Shown one piece after another: positions 45,421-56,482 of a stretch of DNA of 64,000 nt; the stretch's first letter is position 1, and each line of letters opens with the position of its first letter. The DNA comes from Hofstenia miamia. Its lineage: Eukaryota; Xenacoelomorpha; Acoela. Both the position numbers and the translations under genes were made by a program. The notes under the pieces are model-generated. The model ran no database searches. It was given only the letters and a program-made list of their open reading frames with translations, and was not told the origin of the DNA. The stretch spans positions 422,374 through 486,373 of the forward strand of contig SCFE01000071.1 of NCBI GenBank assembly GCA_004352715.1, written 5' to 3'.

Positions 45421-47200
45421 ATCCAGATTAAATTGAAGAAGATTCCATTATACTAGATTTTGAATTTCTCCAAATATAGCTACATGTAAAAGTCCTTTAG
45501 CACACTATCTTTGTTCAATTCTTGCCTTGGTGTCTTTGTGATATTTTTTAAGTGACAAATATAAAACATATATTTTCAATTTTTCAAAATATTCATTTTT
45601 CCATGGATATTTGTTTTACTATAGAGGTAGCAAAAATGTACATACCACAATCGTTTTCTTAATTATATGCCAAAATCTGTCATTTCTGAGGATATCAAAC
45701 TTGTAAACCATTATTTAAAGCTTATTTGTAAATAGAAGCCATTGAAATACCTGATGCTTCCTAAATGACAGTAAGCAAATACAAAGAAATCAGTAATGTG
45801 CTGAATTGGTTTCTTTCCTGCTAACAAAGTGTTTATAATTATTTTGAAATAGCAAAATTTCAGCATTAGTTTTATTTGAATTAAAATTCTTCAAAAGTAA
45901 GTAGGTTAAGTAAGGCAAGATCAATGCATGAGTGCAGCAGTACACAAACTTTTTGCTTAACATCACAATATTATCCTTCATAAATTTTAGTGGCACACCA
46001 TTTAGAAAAAATAATTTTCTTAATGATTTCTATTAATCTAATTCTAATTCTAGTGCTTTAATTGTAAGTTTTCATGTTATGACTTTATTTTTCAATAAAC
46101 CCCAAGAGTCCTTGTTGCACACCACTGGGTGCAACTTGGCTGCTGGGAAAAACTGCCTTTGTGAAAGTAAGTAATTATGACTATTTTCGCCAGTGGTGAT
46201 AAACATTTATGTAAATATAGAAATATGAAAATGACCAAACAAAAACAAAATAATGCTGATATCAGCAATAATAACTACAATTTAATATGCATTAGGTTAT
46301 TACTAGACCTTATAATTTGTGTATTGAATAGAAAAGAATAAAAGTTGCCCAAAAATAATAACCCTTTTGACATAAGACATCTCAGCATTTTACAAAATTA
46401 TTTTGCAAAAATGCTGATATCAACAAAAGTGTCTGGATAAAATGTTTTTGTTTGAATTAGCTTGAATAACAATATTTTTGAAAATGCAGCTATTTTCAAG
46501 GAAGAATGCAACTGGCCAATGTCCTAATTGCAATAGATGCATATGCAATAGTTTCAAAGCTATTTATGTAATACAGATTATCATTTGCAGTAATGGATTT
46601 CTTATGTTGATTAGACATATTTTTTGCTCACTTTCAAGAAATTTATATTCAACATCAATTAATTAACTTTGTTGGATATTTATTTCAATATCATGCTAAT
46701 TTACACTTCCTACAAAATCTTTATCATTAATGGAAATATATATTATCATGATTGTCAATTTTGCTTTTTCTATTACAAAATTTCTCAAATTTGTATTTAT
46801 CATGCAAACAAATATTTATAGAATGAAATTTCTCAAGGGTTTTAGAAGGTTCTAAGCAAACCAATGTTCATTGAACTCTGGAAAATTCCATCTTCCCAAG
46901 GATTTGTTGTGTTATTCATACCTCTAGTCAAGATTTCCTTCCTTTTGAAATCATAGCTATAGAGCAACATGTGAATTTGTTTATTTTGAATGATTTTATA
47001 CATATTAAATTATATTCAAATAAATATCTATTCATTTAGATTCATGGATGCACAGTGTAACTGAATATTTAGGAAATTTGTAAATGAAATTTGGAGTGAT
47101 TAGACTAGATTATTTAAAAATAAGTATTGATGCAAATTATGCAAATGGTTGAAAATTCTAAATTTAAAAAATCTTTATAAATTAACCATAAAAATACTTT
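45421..47200. other. AT-rich region without a supported gene
   Basis: No recognisable coding sequence. The region could include 3' untranslated sequence of the GPCR exon; AATAAA-like words occur, for example in TTTCAATAAACC at about 46090. Confidence 0.45.
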
Positions 47201-47534
47201 TTCTCTTTTACATATATATAGATTCTAAAAAATTGTAGAGATATCAAAAAAAAATTTAGATAGAAAATTTTTCAAAAATATAGGGGCAGATTTCCATATA
47301 GAAAATGATCTGCTGAAATATATAGAAAAAGAATATCAAAAGAGAATAAAAGGAATAATAAATAAAATATAATTGAGTATCCAAAGAAGTCTGTCTCTCT
47401 AATACAATTTAAAATTGATGAAAACAAAAGGCATAGCTAAAATATAGAACAGAAAAGTTTTATGAGATTATTTGAAAAATATTTCTATTACATTTTAATG
47501 TTTCAAAATTTGCAAACAAGCAGTTGGTGATAAA

Positions 47535-47960
47535 TTGTATGAACTCCAAATGCTGTCTCCAAAATACTCTACAATTTATGCAAGTTTGCTGGTGTTTTAC
47601 AAATATTTAAACTTAAATTTCAAATCAACAGAATTTTTGAAAGACACAATAACATATAATAAACGTGTAGGTATGTGCATACTTAATGATAAAATTAAAT
47701 GTCAAATTTTCAATAACTCCTTTGTAGCACAGACTTGCAGATTGTGGAATAGATTAGAAAAACCAATTAGAAATTCCCCTAATATAAGAACTTTCAAAAA
47801 ATTGCTAAAGGAAAACCTACTTGCATCACAATATAAATTGGGGTCTTCCAAAAAACTACGTACTTGGCAAAACTGGATATAGTGTAGATATTTTAGTGTT
47901 ATTTGTACATACTAATTTTTTACTTAATTTATAACTTTATGATCAAATAAAGCTGATGAT
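47535..47960 (+). pseudogene. LINE ORF2 C-terminus and 3' end
   Basis: 115-codon open frame with the usual last block of jockey/CR1-like LINE proteins: TYNKRVGMCILNDK, then FNNSFVAQTCRLWNRLEKPI, RNSPNIRTFKKLLKENLL and a stop at 47880. The pattern is R.....F...AP..WN.LP..IR......FK..LK..L. About 60 bp later comes ATCAAATAAAGCTGATGATA, a plausible LINE 3' end with a polyadenylation-like AATAAA. RT and endonuclease are missing upstream, so the copy is heavily 5'-truncated or decayed. From the FKKLLKEN part onward it is present a second time at 49067. Confidence 0.65.
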
Positions 47961-50339
47961 ACTTATTTAGTTGATAAAACAAAAAACACAAAAAAAAATT
48001 ATTTTTGGACCAAAAATGTTATAATACTTCAAAGCTTAAATAATGAAGATATGTACAAATTTGCAATGTATGCAATTTTAAAAACTACAGATGAAAAGTT
48101 ATCTTCATATGAAACAATCAACAAGCTTTGTTTTAAAATTCTAAATTATGTAAAGAAGGATATCAAGGAACATAAAATAGAAAAACAGTTATTAATTTCA
48201 ATTTTTGATAACTCACACCTTCAAAGTAATGGAAGCAATGAATGTGTTTTAAATTATATTAGGGAATCAGTAAGAAACAAACATGGTTTTAAAAAATTTA
48301 CTAAAGAAAAATTAAAACAGAAATTGTATGCATTTGTACAAATGGTCCAATGATAAGTACAGAAAATATAATAAATTGTCTAGAAGCTTATCATAAAAAA
48401 GTAAGCCTCCATGCTTTTGATCTATTGTATAGAAAATTGATTTCTTACACTAACAACCACCCAGAAATTTCTTTAATAATAATATGAGACAGCAAGATTT
48501 TTATGATTCAATTGTTTGTAAAGATATATGTAATGCTAATCTTCTATTCTTTAAAGAAAGATCCATTTATTCAATACATGATACAATCAGTAATGTAGAA
48601 TCACAGGGGGCATCTAGCAGCTCAAGTAGCACTGGGTAACACATAGTGTAGACTGAAGGTTGCAAAGATTTACCATTGCCAAGAGTGACCTGTATTCCAA
48701 CAAAACAAATGAACATTGGTAGTTTGCCAATTTCACTTTAGAAAGAACTGAAACCATTCCCCAAAAGGGCACTCCAGATAGTGATCAAATTACACGGCTT
48801 GCCAAGGTGCCAATTGTGTGTCTCTAGTTATTAATTTCTAGCTCAATAAAACAAATTTAGCTCAGTGTTCTTCTTATCTCAGCTCATTTAATAAAATATA
48901 CTCACATGTAATTGCCATGTATTCTCATATGCCAACAGCATATTATATTTGCATAGTGTTGTTCTTAAGTGCATGTACGAATCAATTGATGTTAACAGTT
49001 CTTATTCCCTATATGTAGGCCTAGCCCTAAAGCAACCACAATATGGGCTACCATCTGTCCAGGAGNTCAAAAAATTGCTAAAGGAAAACCTACTTGCATC
49101 ACAATATAAATTGGGGTCTTCCAAAAAACTACGTACTTGGCAAAACTGGATATAGTGTAGACATTTTAGGGTTATTTGTACATACTAATTTTTTACTTAA
49201 TTTATAACTTTATGATCAAATAAAGCTGATGATACTTATTTAGTTGATAAAACAAAAAACACAAAAAAAAATTATTTTTGGACCAAAAATGTTATAATAC
49301 TTCAAAGCTTAAATAATGAAGATATGTACAAATTTGCAATGTATGCAATTTTAAAAACTACAGATGAAAAGTTATCTTCATATGAAACAATCAACAAGCT
49401 TTGTTTTAAAATTCTAAATTATGTAAAGAAGGATATCAAGGAACATAAAATAGAAAAACAGTTATTAATTTCAATTTTTGATAACTCACACCTTCAAAGT
49501 AATGGAAGCAATGAATGTGTTTTAAATTATATTAGGGAATCAGTAAGAAACAAACATGGTTTTAAAAAATTTACTAAAGAAAAATTAAAACAGAAATTGT
49601 ATGCATTTGTACAAATGGTCCAATGATAAGTACAGAAAATATAATAAATTGTCTAGAAGCTTATCATAAAAAAGTAAGCCTCCATGCTTTTGATCTATTG
49701 TATAGAAAATTGATTTCTTACACTAACAACCACCCAGAAATTTCTTTAATAATAATATGAGACAGCAAGATTTTTATGATTCAATTGTTTGTAAAGATAT
49801 ATGTAATGCTAATCTTCTATTCTTTAAAGAAAGATCCATTTATTCAATACATGATACAATCAGTAATGTAGAATCACAGGGGGCATCTAGCAGCTCAAGT
49901 AGCACTGGGTAACACATAGTGTAGACTGAAGGTTGCAAAGATTTACCATTGCCAAGAGTGACCTGTATTCCAACAAAACAAATGAACATTGGTAGTTTGC
50001 CAATTTCACTTTAGAAAGAACTGAAACCATTCCCCAAAAGGGCACTCCAGATAGTGATCAAATTACACAGCTTGCCAAGGTGCCAATTGTGTGTCTCTAG
50101 TTATTAATTTCTAGCTCAATAAAACAAATTTAGCTCAGTGTTCTTCTTATCTCAGCTCATTTAATAAAATATACTCACATGTAATTGCCATGTATTCTCA
50201 TATGCCAACAGCATATTATATTTGCATAGTGTTGTTCTTAAGTGCATGTACGAATCAATTGATGTTAACAGTTCTTATTCCCTATATGTAGGCCTAGCCC
50301 TAAAGCAACCACAATATGGGCTACCATCTGTCCAGGAGC
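47794..50339 (+). repeat. 1,273-bp direct duplication joined by one N
   Basis: 47794-49065 and 49067-50338 are almost identical (a few substitutions, for example GTAGATATTTTAGTG against GTAGACATTTTAGGG). The join is a single N at 49066, where the end of copy 1 (GTCCAGGAG) meets the start of copy 2 (TCAAAAAATTGC). Features in this interval should therefore be counted once. Confidence 0.85.
48051..48650 (+). CDS. Unidentified protein of the transposon island (duplicated at 49324-49923)
   Basis: First frame 48051-48353: MYKFAMYAILKTTDEKLSSY through KIEKQLLISIFDNSHLQSNG to a stop. Then, after the stop and frame changes, comes INCLEAYHKKVSLHAFDLLY (about 48370-48430), and then MRQQDFYDSIVCKDICNANL and a Ser-rich end, SQGASSSSSSTG, at 48635. 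The pieces are consecutive and amphipathic and look like one decayed gene of about 200 residues. The copy at 49324-49626 has the same frame. I do not recognise the family. It lies between the LINE end and the helicase segment on the same strand, so it may have belonged to the same large element as the helicase, but that is inference. Confidence 0.4.
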
Positions 50340-50759
50340 AAGTTGTTGCCCCAGGCACAGCAGAGTTCCTCCCACATTATCACCAAATCTTACAAATGCA
50401 TCATTATTATATCCATACCATACCTAAAAAGGGTTAGAGATATAAGATAAATAAAAAAGCAAACAGTATCCAGTGAGACAAAATTTATTTGACATTTGCT
50501 ACAATGTCTTCCCTACTTTTATACAAAGAAAAAGGTAAATATTTACCACTTACAAAATTCACTTAATTCCCTCACAATTAAATTAGCAATTACACATCCA
50601 ACTTGATTGAGGGGACAATTAATAACAAATTTGAAACTTAAGTTCAAAATACTGAAAATTTTTAAATTCACTGAATTAAATCATAATTAGCACTGAATTG
50701 ATAAAGAGAGAGTGCCATTAACTAAATAAAAGTAAAAATAAGGGCCCCAAGTGACTCTA

Positions 50760-52390
50760 CAGTAAGTTTACAGAGAATGATATATTAAACTTCAATACCT
50801 ATAGAAGAGAATCTTATATTGATTAAATAGAACTCTTAATAAATGAAGGCAAAGACATTGAAGTTGTCTTTATTAAGGTTGAGGGAGTAAAGTATATTTT
50901 TGATAAATTTCTTGAAAAAGAAGCAAAAACATTATCTAATAGATTTATTAGAGAATTAAATAGAAAGTACAATGAAACTAATCATGGTTTCACATATGCT
51001 AAATATGAAACTGCAATGAATTATTGGACTTAAGTAATGATTTTAAAAAAGAATATAATTATTCACAAATTCAACAACTAAGGCACAAAAATGTGAAGGA
51101 ATTCTCCAAGACAGCACATTAACATATCACTTTGTTATATCAATTCTACAATGCCTAAAATTGATAGATGAAGCATTTACAGTGGATTCAAAATTATATG
51201 CAATAAATACATATGGAATAAATATCACCAATCCTAAAAAAATAAATGAATACAAGAAAGATATTACATTTAATTCCTCATACATTGGCACACCACTTAT
51301 GTATAAAGATGACCTTGTATATTTTGAAAATCATTATAGGGAAAACTTAGACTTAGAATTGTATATTTGTGAAGATGGGAATATAACAATTTAGATAGGA
51401 CAAGTAAGATCAGGTAAGACTACAAAGTTATGTGAATTTGTTAAAAAGAGCAAAAAGCCAATTTTTCTACATATACAAATAAAGCAATTGAAAACATAAG
51501 AAGATTGCTACACATTTGATAGTTATTTTTCTGAATATACCTAAAACAAATTGTAAGATTTATAAAACAAGGAGATATTTATAGATAAATCCTCCATGAT
51601 GCCAAATAAATAGATATGGAAAATTTATCAAGGCTATCTTCAGTATGGCTATACTGTTAGTATGTTTGATTATCCAAATCAATGTTCATCTGTAGAAAGC
51701 CATTCTATCAATTAAGTAAATTACTTGAAATCACTTGCAATTAAGCAAAGGTGTCCTACTAAAACCATATTGAATTACAAAGAAGAAACTGGTAGGTATG
51801 ATAAGAAAACTTACAATCAGTTAAATTCATTACTACAAACAAACAAATATGAAGTACAATTTAATGAGATAAAACCTTTATTTCAAAATATATGTTTTCT
51901 TAACAAAACAAGAAAACTAGTTACAAAAGCCTGCTGTAAAGAATTTACAAAAAAAGAGAGGAACTTCATTGCCCCCTCAACAGGGTAAAAAAGAAAAAGG
52001 AATTTACTTTAGAAGTAAAATTTAAACATAATAATGTCATTTAAAAAATATATGAAATATGTGAAGGGATGACTGTAATGGTGGCCAATAATAAGAAAGA
52101 GCAACAGATATTTAATATCATGGAATTTAAAATAGAAGAAATACACAATAAATACATTAAATTAAATAATGACTTAACATTTACTATTGATGATTTTAGA
52201 AAAAAATGTATGCACTCATTTTTCCAACAGTTTTTAAATTTCAAGGATGTGACATCACTGAACCTTATAATATATAGGATGTAAGTGTGTTGGATAAAAA
52301 ATAAATATATGCTGCTTTATCTAGAACAACAAAATTTGAGTATATTCACTTAAAGCATTCACATATACATAAATAATTTAAGAATTGTCT
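50760..52390 (+). pseudogene. SF1 (RecD/Pif1-like) DNA helicase, decayed
   Basis: Helicase pieces in successive frames, all on plus. A lead-in region runs from about 50800 to 51390, ending in YIGTPLMYKDDLVYFEN. Walker A is GQVRSGKTTKL at about 51397-51430; motif Ia-like TNKAIENIRRLLH is at about 51475-51510. Walker B is IFIDKSSMMP at about 51573-51603, and motif III is an NQCSSVESH stretch (DPNQC) at about 51670-51700. A long open part (51725-51960) includes YKEETGRYDKKTYNQLNSLL. Then come GMTVMVANNKKEQ at 52067, motif V FKFQGCDITEPYNI at about 52230, and motif VI AALSRTTKFEYIHLKH at 52308-52355. Motif VI is the ALSR(A/T) signature of SF1B helicases. At least six frameshifts or stops break it. 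It unwinds DNA in mobile element or viral replication. Confidence 0.7.
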
Positions 52391-52392
52391 AA

Positions 52393-52906
52393 TGGCTATT
52401 TTTGGATTATGTAATGCTAAGTTTAATAGTGTCTATAAAGAAGGAAAGATATATAAAGTAGAATTTGAAAATTCAAATAAAATTTACATTAGATCAACTT
52501 GTAATAATCAGGAGACAAGGCTTACTTGTCCCTTTAAATCAAAAGAAAGTTAAGTAAATAAATATAATAGGAGTTTAGTGAAATTTAATACAGTTCAGGG
52601 AACATTTAAAAGTAAATGTAAACTAAAAATTTTTTGATTATTGATGCTCCATCAAAAGATAAAAGATGTTGGAAGAGATTGAACAAGGATATATCAAGGA
52701 TTTTGCAAAATAAATATCAAGAGAATCTCTTAAATGCACTACATAATAAAAAAACTTCAAAACACAGGCCAAAAATGTATAAATATGAAATAAAAAAGAA
52801 ATTAAAAGTAAAGAACAAGAAATTAAAATATTTTAAAAAAATGAATGATAAAATTCAAATAAAACACTATTCAGAAAAGAAAATACATAATATTGATAGT
52901 GTATAA
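52393..52906 (+). pseudogene. GIY-YIG nuclease domain fused after the helicase
   Basis: About 13 codons after helicase motif VI the plus strand encodes EGKIYKVEFENSNKIYIRST and then NNQETRL. This is a GIY-YIG domain start: a KIYKI first strand, a K.YIGST second strand (here YIRST, Gly replaced by Arg), and the following T.LETRL helix. The conserved catalytic Glu region is not clear because of stops. After frame changes, 52634-52906 encodes a very Lys-rich tail (KYEIKKKLKVKNKKLKYFKK), as often follows GIY-YIG domains in large viruses and transposons. The order helicase, GIY-YIG, Lys-rich tail suggests a single ancestral fusion protein with nicking and unwinding activities. Decayed; the substitution in the motif may have come with loss of function. 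Confidence 0.55.
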
Positions 52907-53059
52907 AGGAAAGCAGTATCACATAACTGAAAGTTATAATAGGATCAATCAACAGCATTAAGGAATATTTAAATAGAGAAACAAAATACAATTAAAACGA
53001 TCATAAAGGATTATTAATCCAACTATTAAATATTTCAGGATATACTAACCACTTAACAA

Positions 53060-53455
53060 ATACCATTTCATTCTTTTTCCTCAATATTTTTCAATTCTAA
53101 AAATATCCTGATCAGTTTTTTGTAATTTATATTCATAAAATGCACATAGTATTTTTCATAAGCAAAATCCGTCAATTTGTATGTTATTGGGTCTGTTAAT
53201 ACATTTTATCAATAAATAATACTTTTCTCAGTCAAATTTGGTTTATAACCTTTATCAAAAACTTGTCTTTTAAGTTTATATATTCTAACTTTATCACCTA
53301 CTTTAAATTTACCTTTAAGGTACTAAGATACCTGTGGTTATCCCTATTGTACAAATTTTTGTAAAACTTCATTTTCATTTTTCTTTTGTATGCTTCAATT
53401 GGTGTCATTTTATAGAGCTATGTTTTGTGTTATTGTATTCATTTAAAATTAGCTT
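53060..53455 (-). pseudogene. Maverick/Polinton integrase, C-terminal domain
   Basis: Minus-strand reading from about 53455 down gives LKGKFKVGDKVRIYKLKRQV then FDKGYKPNLTEKSIIY and VLTDPITYKLTDFAYEKYYV. This is the SH3/chromo-like end of retroviral-type integrases in the form found in Mavericks (KF.VGD.VRI.K....F.KGY.PN.TEE......V..T.P.TYKL.D). The catalytic DDE core should lie further right on this strand but is cut off; the sequence from 53500 onward belongs to plus-strand genes. The integrase inserts the element's linear DNA with 6-bp (Maverick type) duplications. It runs towards the helicase segment and away from the capsid-type genes. Several stops interrupt it. Confidence 0.65.
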
Positions 53456-53589
53456 TACAAATAATAAATGGGTGTATATAAGAAATACCTTGAAGTAATC
53501 AAATCCTATAAATCAATAATCAGGCATTTTTAGAATAAGTAATTCAATACAAAAAACCTAGATATGTTTTCATCTATACCATCACTGAA

Positions 53590-53960
53590 GATAAAATTAA
53601 TGATCAAAGCATGAATGAGCTTGACTTTGATACCTTTAATTCAATTAGAATTTGGAAATGATAATTTCTATCCACAAATGGAGATTCACCCAATTAGTGA
53701 GTTTCCAATAATTTATTCAGAATGTGTATGACATAATGATATATTTTTTTAATTTTAAAGAAAAATATGGAAGAGTTGTATTTGATTTATCTAAACAAAA
53801 AGATCCATCTTAAGAGGCTATCAATGAAATTAGATTTAGATATACTTTACAAGGTCCTCCTGTAGATCAATTTAAACTCTATGCATTGATTATGTATGAA
53901 CAAGACATATCTGTGAGTACAACATCAAATTGAACTACAATAACATTTTAATGAAATTAA
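53590..53960 (+). pseudogene. Possible Maverick major capsid protein, C-terminal fragment
   Basis: Plus-strand pieces are QLEFGNDNFYPQMEIHPISE (about 53645-53705), FKEKYGRVVFDLSKQKDPS (about 53755-53812) and FRYTLQGPPVDQFKLYALIM then YEQDISVSTTSN (about 53840-53935). The order of a FYPQ.E.HP turn, a YGR..FDLS strand and a final (R/K)...L...P....LYAL...E..I strand is what I expect of the second jelly-roll of the Polinton-type major capsid protein. The fragment is followed by the hydrophobic protein and protease as in Mavericks. Several stops. Because the assignment is from remembered family style and not a diagnostic residue, confidence is moderate. Confidence 0.4.
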
Positions 53961-54049
53961 TTTTGGAAAAATACATTTTCTTTTTTTCATTATATAGAAA
54001 TCACAGAATATAAGAAATAGCAACTTCCCTTCTATTTCTTTTAACAGAG

Positions 54050-54350
54050 ATACAATTTAACCAGTTAGAAAAAGCTAAGAAATTAAATAAAGCTTGTGAT
54101 ATTAAAATTTCTACAAAACAACTTAACACAATGAAAAAAGTGGTGGTACCTTGTCCCCTTTACTCCATTAATTGGCAAGTATGCAGTAGCATCATTAGTT
54201 ACTAGTGCAATGGGAGTCTTAGGAAGAAATTCTGGAAGAAATTCTGTCAATAAAGTTTAAAACAAGCAATCTCAGGAAAAGGGATGTGATTAAATAAAAC
54301 TAAAGGAAAAGGGATGCAATGAAATAAAGCTAAAGGAAATGGCATGTGTG
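54050..54350 (+). pseudogene. Small hydrophobic Maverick-type protein with repeated tail
   Basis: Plus-strand fragment PLIGKYAVASLVTSAMGVLG (about 54165-54225), an alanine/glycine-rich hydrophobic stretch, followed by three degenerate repeats of an EKGCxxIKLKEKGC kind (about 54270-54350, from the DNA words aaaggaaaagggatg and aaaggaaatggcatg). Mavericks commonly carry a small protein of this build, with a hydrophobic helix and then KGxGLYLxP-like repeats, just before the protease gene, and the adenain-like protease here follows at once. Interrupted by stops; function unknown. Confidence 0.4.
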
Positions 54351-54419
54351 TAAAAAAAATTAGTAAGTTTAAATTTCAAATTATGATTTTTTACAATCTA
54401 TGAAGAATATTTAAACCTT

Positions 54420-54780
54420 TTAGTGGATGTTTTCAAATAAATTCTGTAAACAATTTGGGTTCTGGATTTTATGTTTGTAATTTAAACCATTCTTCAAATA
54501 CTGGCACACATTGGATAGCATTGTACTACTTAAAGAAATTTAACTCTGCCAAACTTGAGTACTTTAATATCTTTGGACTACCTCCATTTCAAAGTATGTT
54601 TTTCAAATTTAAAGATGTTAAGTGCAATATAGTGTACAACATTTCACAATCATCAAGAAAGTTTTACTGTAGAATGTGGATACTATTGTATTTGGTTTAT
54701 ATATAAAAGATGTAAGCAAAGAGATTATTTCTTATTGCTAAATGATCTTTACAAAAGAAAGTGTGGCAGATATAAAAATA
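54420..54780 (+). pseudogene. Adenain-type cysteine protease of a Maverick/Polinton
   Basis: Open from about 54455 to 54706. It encodes GSGFYVCNLNHSSNTGTHWI (catalytic His in GTHW), ALYYLKKF, KLEYFNIFGLPPFQSM (the YFDSFG..PP block, with the usual Asp replaced by Asn), and IVYNISQSSRKFYCRMWIL, which carries the Cys of the (F/Y)CG.W/H motif with Gly changed to Arg. After the stop, a second frame continues YKRCKQRDYFLLLNDL to about 54780. In Mavericks and adenoviruses this protease matures capsid proteins. Length (about 110-130 residues in this segment) fits the C-terminal core. The Asp and Gly changes suggest an inactive copy. Neighbours are capsid-like and fibre-like genes on the same strand. 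Confidence 0.7.
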
Positions 54781-54839
54781 AAGAATATATTAAGAACTAT
54801 TTTCTAGTTGTGAAATAAATTTCACTCTGACTTATATAA

Positions 54840-55323
54840 ATGGAACTGAATAATAGTGGAATACCTGATGTTACACATTCTTATCAAGTAGGTTACAGTA
54901 ATAACATAGAAACAGAAATCAAGATTTTAAGATATAAAATTAATCAAATTGAAAATAATAAATTAGATATATCAGGGTATAATCTTTTCAATAAAGAACT
55001 AAATATGTGCAACAGGAAAATTATAAATTTTCATGAAGGCAAAGAAAGAAGAAACACTATAAACAAACAAAAGATGGAAAATCATTTAGAAAAAAGTCTT
55101 AGCAAACAATGAAAACAAAATTTTGCAAATTATTAAGCAATCCAACACTCAATTATTTAATATTGACTCTATACATAATTTCTATTCAAATTTACAAGAC
55201 AATTACCAAAAAATATTGAATTATTGTCCAGAATTGAAGGTGGAAAAACAATTGCAGAGAATTAGGAGCATGTGTTTACAAATGTGCTTGGAATTTCACA
55301 ATTCTCTGAAAAAATATGGTTAG
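54840..55323 (+). pseudogene. Maverick-type structural protein with a tail-fibre-like motif
   Basis: First frame 54840-55112: MELNNSGIPDVTHSYQVGYS, a helix (KINQIENNKLDISGYNLFNK) and ELNMCNRKIINFHEGKERRN. The last has the form of the (L/M)DMNxxKIxNLAxGxxxxDAVNK motif of phage and Polinton fibre or tail-type proteins. After a stop and frame change, 55123-55323 continues QIIKQSNTQLFNIDSIHNFY to NSLKKYG. The whole spans about 160 residues and is preceded closely by the protease. In virions such proteins may contact the host surface. This is inferred from motif style and neighbourhood only. It is interrupted at 55110. Confidence 0.4.
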
Positions 55324-55437
55324 TTAGTTTGACAAAACTTTGGATTTTCCTACTTATAGTGACAAATGTTTTGGCAAATTTTAAATAGTAAATGGATATA
55401 TTTATGTTAGATATACACATATTTCATTTTCAAGAAT

Positions 55438-56482
55438 TTGTATTTTACAAAAAATCATTATAATATGCTACATTTAAAAAATAATGTATACTATAAAATA
55501 ATTATTACCTTTGTACATTTTAGAGCTAAATATGTTTTTAAAAATGCTGAGATTTTATTTAGAAACTTGAATTTATTTACTTTACCTAAGGAAGTGTGGC
55601 CTCAAAAAATAATAAGGTTTGCAGTAAGTTGTGAAATGTATAAAGATGTACAGGATGTACATGTTCAAATCAGTAAATTTGGTGTATTGTCTGACACAAT
55701 TTAGTAAGATAAGAAACATTTGTTTCCCTAAATAATATATATTTTGACGCAATGGATCAATTTAGAAATGACATTGAATTAAATAGTATTTTAAAACACA
55801 GTACTGATGACAGTGATAATATTAAAGATATGAAATTTGATACAGAATTTAAGAACACTGATAAATCTGATTTACAACATTCTCAATGGTATAGGCATTA
55901 TTTGCAAAGTTGTGAAAACATAATTCAAATTTATCAGGAACTTGCATATAGTTTAGAATATAATAAATTAATATTTGGACTAACAACACCAAAGGGTATA
56001 ATTCATTGTGATATTTCACACAAAGATGCTCTGTTTTGTTGTTTGCAAGTGATTCAGGGCCTTTAAAATAGATTAGTTTGGAAAAATTTGACATATGTCC
56101 TTCCAAAAACAAATTATTAAAATTAATTTTTTCTTTTCCCTTATTTCATATAGGAAATGAATATAAGAGTTCAAATTGTAATTGAACCAATTATGTTAAA
56201 AACAGTAAATACTACCAAGACAGTAGAAAATGAAAATATTATTGATGTATACATGATATGCATTCTACAGGGTTTTCAAATTTTAATAAAACAAAGAAAT
56301 GTCAATTAACCAGTCCAAAAAACAAAATCAAGTATGTAGTAAATAACTTTGAAATACAAAAATTAAATTATCTTAAGTTAAACCCTGTGATTCTCAAGTC
56401 TTGTTTAGCTTACCAACATCTATATGTGGTTAATTTTGAGAAGGACATTTCAATAAGTGATATACTAGATAAATTTGATTAG
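55438..56482 (+). pseudogene. Unidentified reading frames downstream of the Maverick genes
   Basis: Three plus-strand openings follow the fibre-like frame. 55438-55704 ends CEMYKDVQDVHVQISKFGVL. 55752-56066 begins MDQFRNDIELNSILKHSTDD and includes EYNKLIFGLTTPKGIIHCDI. A pair of frames at 56158-56479 begins MNIRVQIVIEPIMLKTVNTT and continues, after a shift near 56255, GFSNFNKTKKCQLTSPKNK to SDILDKFD. Each is followed soon by an ATG of the next, so they look like a row of small structural genes that have decayed. I recognise none of the families. Codon use is strongly A/T-ended, like the helicase and protease segments. Confidence 0.35.

Noticed and set aside
45790-45996. Minus-strand frame after the GPCR exon
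   Set aside because: No receptor motifs; not on the GPCR strand.
51397-52355. Reading the helicase as the missing Pif1 helicase of the Helitron
   Set aside because: It lies 8 kb upstream of Rep, whereas Helitron helicases are C-terminal to Rep, and it is followed by a GIY-YIG domain; it fits a separate element better.
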